This document shows, piece after piece, positions 58,057 to 64,000 of a stretch of 64,000 nucleotides of DNA. The notes beneath the pieces were generated by a model that saw nothing but the letters and a program-made list of their open reading frames with translations, was not told the origin of the DNA and made no database searches. Numbering within the stretch: the stretch's first letter is position 1; the number at the start of each line of letters is the position of its first letter. A program made the position numbers and the translations under genes. Source of the stretch: Pirellulales bacterium (GTDB lineage: Bacteria; Planctomycetota; Planctomycetia; Pirellulales; Thermoguttaceae); assembly GCA_016936015.1 (NCBI GenBank), contig JAFGPV010000091.1, positions 56,687 through 120,686 of the forward strand, in the 5' to 3' direction.

Positions 58057-59211
58057 ATGGCCTCCACCAATGCCAAGGTTGTCCCTTTTTTTAATTATCC
58101 CTTCGTGTTCACTTCACACGAGGCGGAGCACCTGTCGATCATCGCCGATGTGTGTCGCCGCGGGGCGTTTATTCTGCAGCGCGACATGGAAGAGTTTGAG
58201 CGGAATCTGGCGGCGTACGTCGGCGTCAAGCACGTGGTGGCCATGGCCAACGCCACCGACGCCCTGCACCTGGCGATCCGCGCCGCCGGCATCGGGCCGG
58301 GGGACGAGGTCATTTTCTGCACGCACACGATGGTGGCCACCGCGTCGGCGATCTACTTTGCCGGGGCAACGCCCGTGCCCGTCGAATGCGGCCCCGATCA
58401 TCTGATCGATCCCGCCTCCGTCGAGGCGGCCGTCACGCCGCGGACCAAGGCGATCATGCCCACGCAACTCAACGGACGGACCTGCGACATGGACGCCTTG
58501 CAGGCCGTGGCCGACAAGCACGATATCATCATCATCGAGGACTCGGCCCAGGCGTTGGGATCGAAGTACAAAGGGCGGTGCGCCGGCACGTTTGGCGCGT
58601 CCGGCTGCATCAGCTTTTATCCCGCCAAGACGCTCGGCTGCTTCGGCGACGGCGGCTGCGCGATGACCAACGACGACGCCATGTATGAGCAACTCCTCCT
58701 GTTGCGCGATCACGGCCGCGCTCCCTCGGGAGACGTCGTCCTTTGGGGCCTGAACTCGCGGTTGGACAACCTTCAGGCCGCGGTCTTGAACCACAAGCTG
58801 AAGAGTTACGATCGGGAGATCGCCCGGCGCCGCGAGATCGCCGCCCGCTACCGCCGGCACTTGGCTTCTTTGCCCTCGCTCCGGCTTCCCCCCGGCCCCG
58901 AGGACGATCCCGATCACTTCGACATCTTCCAGAATTATGAAATCGAGGCCGAACGCCGCGACGAACTTCGCGATTTCCTCAAGCAGCGCGGCGTGGGAAC
59001 GCTCATCCAATGGGGCGGAAAAGCGGTCCACCAGTTCGCCAAGTTGGGTTTCAACCAACGCCTGCCTTTTACCGAGGAACTGTTCACGCGGATGATCATG
59101 CTGCCGATGAACACGTCGCTCAGCGATGAGGACGTGGATTACGTCTGCGCTTGCATTGAAGCGTTCTATGGCAGCTCGTCGATCGATTACCAAAAACAAC
59201 ACGGAACTTGA
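58057..59211 (+). CDS. DegT/DnrJ/EryC1 sugar aminotransferase (second paralogue)
   Basis: 384 residues from the ATG at 58057; a possible earlier ATG is at 58042. PLP Lys lies in SFYPAKTLGCFGDGG and the Asp of IIEDSAQALGSKY stacks on the cofactor. Only moderately similar to the enzyme at 41799, so it has a different substrate. It begins the terminal cassette, where a split transketolase follows at a distance of five bases. An amino sugar, or an amino group on an open-chain ketose, is a possible product. Confidence 0.9.
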   Translation: MASTNAKVVPFFNYPFVFTSHEAEHLSIIADVCRRGAFILQRDMEEFERNLAAYVGVKHVVAMANATDALHLAIRAAGIGPGDEVIFCTHTMVATASAIYFAGATPVPVECGPDHLIDPASVEAAVTPRTKAIMPTQLNGRTCDMDALQAVADKHDIIIIEDSAQALGSKYKGRCAGTFGASGCISFYPAKTLGCFGDGGCAMTNDDAMYEQLLLLRDHGRAPSGDVVLWGLNSRLDNLQAAVLNHKLKSYDREIARRREIAARYRRHLASLPSLRLPPGPEDDPDHFDIFQNYEIEAERRDELRDFLKQRGVGTLIQWGGKAVHQFAKLGFNQRLPFTEELFTRMIMLPMNTSLSDEDVDYVCACIEAFYGSSSIDYQKQHGT

Positions 59212-59216
59212 CTCTC

Positions 59217-60047
59217 ATGACATCTCCTGACCGAAACGCGGAACTTCGGGAGCTCGCACGACAGATCCGGCTCCACTCGGTCCGCATGACGCATCGGGCA
59301 AAAAGCTCCCACGTCGGCGGCAGTCTGTCCATGGCCGAGATCCTGGCTGTGCTCTACCGCCGCGTGCTTCGCGTCAGTCCGGAAACCGTCGAGGATCCCG
59401 ACCGCGACCGGCTGGTCCTGAGCAAAGGCCACGCCTGTGCGGGACTCTACGCAATCCTGGCCGAATGCGGTTTCTTCCCGATGGACTGGCTGGAAAGCTT
59501 TTATCTCAACGGCGGAAAGCTCGCCGGACACGCCACCTGCAACGGCGTGCCCGGCGTCGAGGTCTCTACCGGCTCGCTGGGCCACGGGCTGCCGATCGCC
59601 TGCGGCCTGGCCCTGGCGGGGAAACGGGACCGCCGGCCCTACCGCGTCTTCGCCATCCTCAGCGACGGGGAGTGCGACGAAGGCTCCAATTGGGAAGCGA
59701 TCCTTTTTGCACCCCAGCATCAACTCGACAACCTCGTCGTCATCGTCGATTACAACAAAATCCAAAGCCTCGGCACGGTCAAGGAAGTCCTCGACCTGGA
59801 ACCCTTCGCCGCCAAGTGGCAATCCTTCCGTTGGGCGGTCCGCGAAGTGGACGGGCACGACGTCGAAGCGCTCCATCAGGCGTTGGCGAGCGTGCCGTTC
59901 GAGGCCGGCCGGCCGAGTTGCGTCATCGCCCATACGGTCAAAGGCAAAGGCGTCAGCTTTATGGAAGACAAACTCCTCTGGCACTACCGCACGCCCCAGG
60001 GGGAGGAATACGATCAGGCGATGGCTGAATTGGAGGCGCAAGCATGA
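59217..60047 (+). CDS. Transketolase-like enzyme, N-terminal (ThDP-binding) subunit
   Basis: 276 residues from the ATG at 59217. Transketolase blocks are present: SSHVGGSLSMAEILAVLY, LSKGHACAGLYA, GSLGHGLPIACGLA and the ThDP motif LSDGECDEGSNWEA ending in YNKIQSLG. Only the pyrophosphate-binding half is encoded; the partner is the next gene, with an ATGA overlap. It transfers two-carbon ketol units. Split transketolases often serve specialised sugar or secondary metabolite routes instead of the pentose phosphate pathway. Located within a polysaccharide locus. Confidence 0.93.
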   Translation: MTSPDRNAELRELARQIRLHSVRMTHRAKSSHVGGSLSMAEILAVLYRRVLRVSPETVEDPDRDRLVLSKGHACAGLYAILAECGFFPMDWLESFYLNGGKLAGHATCNGVPGVEVSTGSLGHGLPIACGLALAGKRDRRPYRVFAILSDGECDEGSNWEAILFAPQHQLDNLVVIVDYNKIQSLGTVKEVLDLEPFAAKWQSFRWAVREVDGHDVEALHQALASVPFEAGRPSCVIAHTVKGKGVSFMEDKLLWHYRTPQGEEYDQAMAELEAQA

Positions 60048-60979
60048 GATCCACTTTCATTCGAACCCTGGCGGAAGCCGCCGCGGCCGATCCCCGCGTC
60101 ACGCTCGTGGTGGGCGATCTCGGTTTTGGCGTGGTGGTGGATTTCGCCCGGCGGTTTCCCGAACAATTTCTCAATGCCGGAGTGGCCGAGCAGAACATGA
60201 CCGGAATCGCCGCCGGCATGGCCCTGGCGGGCAAGGTCGTGTTCACCTATTCCATCGCCAACTTTCCCGTGATCCGCTGCCTGGAGCAAATTCGCAACGA
60301 CGTCTGCTATCACAAGGCGAACGTCGTCGTGGTGGCCGTCGGCGGAGGGTATTCCTACGGATCGCTGGGCATGACGCACCACGCCACCGAGGACCTGGCG
60401 TTGATGCGGGCTTTGCCGGAAATGACGGTTCTGGCGCCGGGCGATCCGGTGGAGACCGCCGCCGCTACGAAGGCCGTCGCCGCCGGCATCGGTCCCGTCT
60501 ATCTCCGCCTCGGCCGCGACAAGGAGCCGATCGTGCATCAGCAGCCGATCTCCTGGTCAATCGGCAAGGCCTTGACCGTACGTGAAGGGAACGATCTGAC
60601 CCTGATCTCCACCGGCGCCATGCTCGCCACGGCCGTGGCCGTGGCGGAGATGCTGGCCGAACGGGGAATCCATGCCCGGGTCCTGAGCATGCACACGCTC
60701 AAGCCACTCGACGTGGACGCCGTGCTGGCTGCCGCTCGGGAAACGGGAAAAATTGTAACCATCGAAGAACATAGTATAATTGGAGGTTTAGGCGGCGGCG
60801 TGGCCGAAGTCCTTTGCGAAGCCGGACTCCCCAACGTCCGCTTTCATCGGATCGGACTCCCCCTGCAATTCATCAAGGCCGTGGGCGATCAAGAGTATTT
60901 ACGAAAGCTCCTCGGTCTGGATCCCACTTCGATCATGGAACAACTTCGAATATTCTTCCCGGGGCTGCCATGGGTGTGA
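60044..60979 (+). CDS. Transketolase-like enzyme, C-terminal subunit
   Basis: 311 residues; start overlaps the stop of the N-terminal subunit. It carries the pyrimidine-binding and C-terminal domains: GDLGFGVV, then FLNAGVAEQNMTGIAAGMALAG, whose Glu activates ThDP, and TIEEHSIIGGLGGGVAE. Together the two form an active alpha2beta2-type enzyme by family precedent. It overlaps the deacetylase-like gene by ten bases, so the cassette is surely one transcript. Confidence 0.93.
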   Translation: MRSTFIRTLAEAAAADPRVTLVVGDLGFGVVVDFARRFPEQFLNAGVAEQNMTGIAAGMALAGKVVFTYSIANFPVIRCLEQIRNDVCYHKANVVVVAVGGGYSYGSLGMTHHATEDLALMRALPEMTVLAPGDPVETAAATKAVAAGIGPVYLRLGRDKEPIVHQQPISWSIGKALTVREGNDLTLISTGAMLATAVAVAEMLAERGIHARVLSMHTLKPLDVDAVLAAARETGKIVTIEEHSIIGGLGGGVAEVLCEAGLPNVRFHRIGLPLQFIKAVGDQEYLRKLLGLDPTSIMEQLRIFFPGLPWV

Positions 60980-61902
60980 AAATTACCTGGCCGGAAAACA
61001 AACAGTTCGCGTTCACTGTATTTGACGATACCGATGCCGCCACCCTGGAGAATGTCGGCCCGGTCTATGCATTCTTGCGTGATTGCGGCTTCCGGACCAC
61101 CAAGTCCTGCTGGCCCGTTGCGGGAGATCCCCGGCAGGGCACGTACCAGGGCCAGACGTGCGAAGACGCCGACTACCTGCATTGGGCGCAGGAACTCCAG
61201 GCCCAAGGCTTTGAAATCGGATGGCACAACGCCACGTGGCACGGCTTGCCCCGAGAAGGAGTGCTCGACGCCTTGGATGCTTTTCACCGTTACTTTGGTC
61301 AGTACCCGGTCACGGCCACAAACCATAACTACGACGAGGGCATCTATTGGGGCGATAACCGGCTTAATCATTTCTATAGGTTGATTTATCAGGTTGTCAC
61401 GCGTCGCCATAATGCAGGGCGTTACCGAGGACACATCGAGGGAGACAAGTATTTTTGGGGCGATCTCTGCAAGGAGAGAATCAAATACTACCGCAACTTC
61501 GTCTTCCAGGACATCAATACCTTGAAGGCATGTCCGGTGATGCCCTACCACGATCCTCAACGCCCCTACGTCAACTACTGGTTTGCTTCCGCCAACGGGA
61601 AGAACGTCCGGGAATTCAACCGCTGTCTCCGCGAAAAAGATCAGGATCGCCTGGAGGAGGAGGGCGGCGCATGTATTATGTATACGCATTTTGCCAGCGG
61701 CTTCAGCGAGAACGGCAAGTTGGAACCGCGGTTCCGGACGCTGATGGAACGCCTGTCGAAAAAGAACGGATGGTTCGTTCCCGTCGCCACGTTGCTCGAT
61801 CACCTGCTGGCGGCGGGCGGTCCCCACGTCATCACCGACGCCCAGCGACATCGGCTGGAAAGGAAGTGGCTCCTGGAAAAGATTTTCATCGGCACCAAGT
61901 AG
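60970..61902 (+). CDS. Polysaccharide deacetylase-like (NodB-fold) protein
   Basis: 310 residues from the ATG at 60970, inside the end of the previous gene. FAFTVFDDTDAATLEN resembles the first NodB motif with paired aspartates, and GWHNATWHG and TNHNYDEG supply possible metal-binding His. The classic H-x-x-x-H is not exact, so the substrate or metal site differs. No signal peptide is present, so it probably acts in the cytoplasm on a nucleotide or lipid-linked sugar instead of secreted chitin. Family confidence is moderate. Confidence 0.65.
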   Translation: MGVKITWPENKQFAFTVFDDTDAATLENVGPVYAFLRDCGFRTTKSCWPVAGDPRQGTYQGQTCEDADYLHWAQELQAQGFEIGWHNATWHGLPREGVLDALDAFHRYFGQYPVTATNHNYDEGIYWGDNRLNHFYRLIYQVVTRRHNAGRYRGHIEGDKYFWGDLCKERIKYYRNFVFQDINTLKACPVMPYHDPQRPYVNYWFASANGKNVREFNRCLREKDQDRLEEEGGACIMYTHFASGFSENGKLEPRFRTLMERLSKKNGWFVPVATLLDHLLAAGGPHVITDAQRHRLERKWLLEKIFIGTK

Positions 61903-61953
61903 CCTTTAGTTTTCCCCCGGTCCCGCTTCCTTGGCACAACGACTTCCGGCGTC

Positions 61954-63072
61954 ATGCCGATTACTATTCAAGAATACGCGGAGGAACACGTTGAATCCGT
62001 CCTACGTTTCAACGACTGCTTGAAGTCGGGCGGTGCGGCAACCTCATTTCCCATCTCGCCCATCCCTCAATGGTTGCCGAAAATCGCTGAACGCAAACTG
62101 TTTCAAGAGTATTACCTGGCGGTGGATGAAGCCGGAGCGGTCCAGGGCGGCTATATTCTGAAACATCAGGATTTTTGGATCAAAGATCAGGTGGTAAGGA
62201 TCGCCGATGTACAACTGCCGATCTCCAAGGGCGTGGTCGACCGGCGTTATTCCTTCGTAGGCGTCCAACTGCTCCGCGACGCCCTGAAGCGGCAGCCTCT
62301 GCTCTTCGGCTTGGGCATGGGAAGCTACGCAGAGGCCGTGGCGCGGCTGTTGAAGGCCGCCGGCTGGAGCATGTTTTCCGTCCCGTTTTTCTTTCGCGTC
62401 CTGAATCCGCGCGCCTTCCTCCGCAATATCCGTTGCCTGCGGCGGCAGATCGCGACGCGCGTGGCGCTCGAGACGTTGGCGCTGAGCGGTTTGGGGCGGC
62501 TCGGCATTTCCGGCGCGCAGGCGCTGTTGTGTCGCCGATTCCCGCTCCCTCCCGCGGTTCAGGCCGAACCGGTCAACGAATTTTCCGCCTGGGCCGACGA
62601 GCTGTGGCAGGCCGGCAGAAGCGACTACGGCATGTCGGCCGTGCGCGACGCCGAAACCTTGCGCATCCTTTATCCCCGCGACGAGGAGAAATTCATCCGT
62701 CTGCGCGTGACCGAGCGATCCCGGCCGATCGGCTGGGCCGTGCTGCTGAACACTCCGCTGACGAATCACAAGCATTTTGGCAATATGCGGCTGGGATCCA
62801 TTGCCGACTGTTTCGCCGCCGCCGAGGACGCGGTCAAGGTCGTCACGGCGGCCCGGGCGTTTCTGGAATCGCAGAACGTCGATCTGATCGTTTCCAATCA
62901 ATCCCACGCCGCCTGGCGCCGCGGATTCCGCCGGGCGGGTTTTTTCCAGGGACCGTCCAATTTCATCTTCGCCTCCGCGCCGCAACTGACCGAGCGGCTG
63001 CGCCGACAGGGGGTGCAGAACGACGCGATCCACCTGAATCGCGGGGACGGCGACGGACCCATCAACCTCTGA
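61954..63072 (+). CDS. GNAT-like acyltransferase
   Basis: 372 residues. The N-terminal part (about 1-150) looks like a GNAT domain: LAVDEAGAVQGGYIL strand, VGVQLLRDALKRQPLLFGLGMGSYAEAVARLL helix region. A second, similar half (about 215-360) has RLRVTERSRPIGWAVLLN and VDLIVSNQSHAAWRRGFRRAGFF. A tandem-GNAT or FemAB-like layout is possible. With the ACP and acyl-AMP ligase that follow, it may N- or O-acylate the sugar made by this cassette, which is inference. Confidence 0.6.
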   Translation: MPITIQEYAEEHVESVLRFNDCLKSGGAATSFPISPIPQWLPKIAERKLFQEYYLAVDEAGAVQGGYILKHQDFWIKDQVVRIADVQLPISKGVVDRRYSFVGVQLLRDALKRQPLLFGLGMGSYAEAVARLLKAAGWSMFSVPFFFRVLNPRAFLRNIRCLRRQIATRVALETLALSGLGRLGISGAQALLCRRFPLPPAVQAEPVNEFSAWADELWQAGRSDYGMSAVRDAETLRILYPRDEEKFIRLRVTERSRPIGWAVLLNTPLTNHKHFGNMRLGSIADCFAAAEDAVKVVTAARAFLESQNVDLIVSNQSHAAWRRGFRRAGFFQGPSNFIFASAPQLTERLRRQGVQNDAIHLNRGDGDGPINL

Positions 63073-63099
63073 TCGTCTTACTATCCAGGAGAATTCTTC

Positions 63100-63342
63100 G
63101 TGCAAGAACAGATTGATCAGGCGTTTCGCGCGGCGTTTCAACTCGATTCCCAATTCGTTCTGGACGGCCCGATGAGTTACAACGACGTTCCCGGCTGGGA
63201 TTCGGTGGGCCACATGAACCTGGTGACGGAACTGGAATCGCAGTTCCAAATCAGCTTGGAGATGGAAGAGATCGTCGCGATGGATTCGGTCGACGCCGTG
63301 CGGAAGATCGTGGAGCAAAAAAAGTCGGAGCCCCATGCCTGA
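63100..63342 (+). CDS. Acyl carrier protein
   Basis: 80 residues from a GTG with AGGAGAA upstream. The phosphopantetheine Ser sits in GWDSVGHMNLV near residue 36, within the usual helix II, and the four-helix pattern with acidic helix III (LEMEEIVAM) is clear. It is a stand-alone specialised ACP, not the fatty-acid AcpP, whose motif is usually DSLD. Its stop overlaps the start of the acyl-AMP ligase, which most likely loads it. Confidence 0.92.
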   Translation: MQEQIDQAFRAAFQLDSQFVLDGPMSYNDVPGWDSVGHMNLVTELESQFQISLEMEEIVAMDSVDAVRKIVEQKKSEPHA

Positions 63343-64000
63343 AGCGGTCGAGCCTTTGGTATGTTCCGTGCAGCGGAGGGCCGCGGCGCATCCCGACCGG
63401 CCGGCTGTCCTCGATCGCGAGGGGAAACTTACCTGGGGAGAATTCTGGCGGCTGACGGCGGTCGCCGCGGAGTCCCTGCGAAAGGCCGGCGTGGGTTGCG
63501 GCCAGGGGGTGTTGCTCTGCGCACCCAATCACGGTTCCGTGGCCGCGGCCTATTTTGCCGCCCATGCGCTTGGAGCGATAGCCGTCCCCCTGGCGCCGGA
63601 AACGCCGCCGGAAGTCGTCGCGGAACTGGCGGCGCTGGCCGAGGTCCGCGCAGCCTTTCTCGCCCGGCCCCTGGCGCTGCCGGTCACTTGTTTGGAGCTT
63701 CCGGATCCATCCCTTTCGAAGCCGCAGGTGCCCGCACTTAAGCCCGTCTGCCGACTGGAAGATCCGGCGGATTTGCTGTTTACGACCGGAACCACCGGCC
63801 GGCGGAAAGGAGTGGTGCTGACGCAGGGGAACATCGCGCAAGCGGCGCGGAACATCAACACCTTTATCCCCCTGCAAGACGACGACGTGGAAGTCCTGCC
63901 CTTGCCCTTGAGCCATTCCTTCGGCCTGGGCCGGCTGCGGTGCTGGGCGCGGGCGGGACATTGCCTGGCCCTGGAGCCGGGGATGCGCAACGCTGCACAA
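63335..64000 (+). CDS. Acyl-AMP ligase / AMP-dependent synthetase, N-terminal part
   Basis: 222 codons to the right edge of the window, all open; the gene continues outside. The ATG at 63335 overlaps the ACP stop. The adenylation P-loop LLFTTGTTGRRKGVVLT (about residues 145-161) and the following LPLPLSHSFGLG block are typical of the ANL superfamily. It probably activates a fatty or other carboxylic acid as AMP ester and passes it to the adjacent ACP. Missing the C-terminal half, so substrate clade cannot be judged. Confidence 0.88.
   Translation, partial: MPEAVEPLVCSVQRRAAAHPDRPAVLDREGKLTWGEFWRLTAVAAESLRKAGVGCGQGVLLCAPNHGSVAAAYFAAHALGAIAVPLAPETPPEVVAELAALAEVRAAFLARPLALPVTCLELPDPSLSKPQVPALKPVCRLEDPADLLFTTGTTGRRKGVVLTQGNIAQAARNINTFIPLQDDDVEVLPLPLSHSFGLGRLRCWARAGHCLALEPGMRNAAQ

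Overview
The window looks like a chromosomal segment of a GC-rich planctomycete (Pirellulales-like). The evidence is: an exosortase, EpsI and PEP-CTERM set beside an exopolysaccharide locus; an rpmE-prfA-prmC-murA housekeeping cluster; a Tat-exported TIM-barrel sugar isomerase/epimerase; a secreted family-2 glycosidase; and many small palindromic repeats, several inside open reading frames. There is no rRNA or tRNA here, so the phylum call is inference; Verrucomicrobiota or Lentisphaerota are the main alternatives.

From 1 to 31 kb the region is mostly housekeeping: the end of gcvPB, a Xer recombinase, a YhaM-like HD exoribonuclease, a YbjQ-family protein, a family-2 glycosidase, murA, an SGNH hydrolase, prmC, prfA, rpmE, a two-module ABC-2 permease, a RhaT-like sugar symporter, an HrpA helicase, a sugar isomerase, an HtrA-like protease, recA with a visible promoter and an overlapping palindrome, a LacI-type regulator, a REP-associated tyrosine transposase (RAYT) with imperfect terminal inverted repeats, and alaS. 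At least six families of palindromic repeat are scattered through it. Some copies lie inside xerD, prmC and hrpA without breaking the frame, and others supply the stop codon of murA and of the YhaM-like gene.

From 31 to 45 kb begins a polymer-export and sorting locus. It has a PEP-CTERM protein with a hairpin leader that recurs in front of a second, degenerate ORF; an exosortase with Cys, Arg and His; a BY-kinase/chain-length protein; EpsI; a membrane-anchored CapD/WbpM-like nucleotide-sugar dehydratase; a WbpB-WbpD fusion followed by a WbpE-like aminotransferase (together they point to a 2,3-diacetamido uronic acid); and rfbB and rfbA (dTDP-4-keto-6-deoxyglucose).

From 45 to 51.75 kb lies a visibly AT-richer block typical of exchanged O-antigen genes: flippase, CapA-like protein, a transposase scar, a CapK/PaaK-like adenylate-forming enzyme, a Wzy-like polymerase and a glycosyltransferase. 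From 51.8 kb GC-rich genes resume: glycosyltransferases, methyltransferases, the initiating sugar-phosphate transferase and a GT-C membrane enzyme. The last 6 kb is an unusual tightly spaced cassette: DegT aminotransferase, split transketolase, deacetylase-like protein, GNAT-like acyltransferase, acyl carrier protein and a truncated acyl-AMP ligase. It suggests synthesis and acylation of an unusual, perhaps branched or chain-remodelled, sugar.
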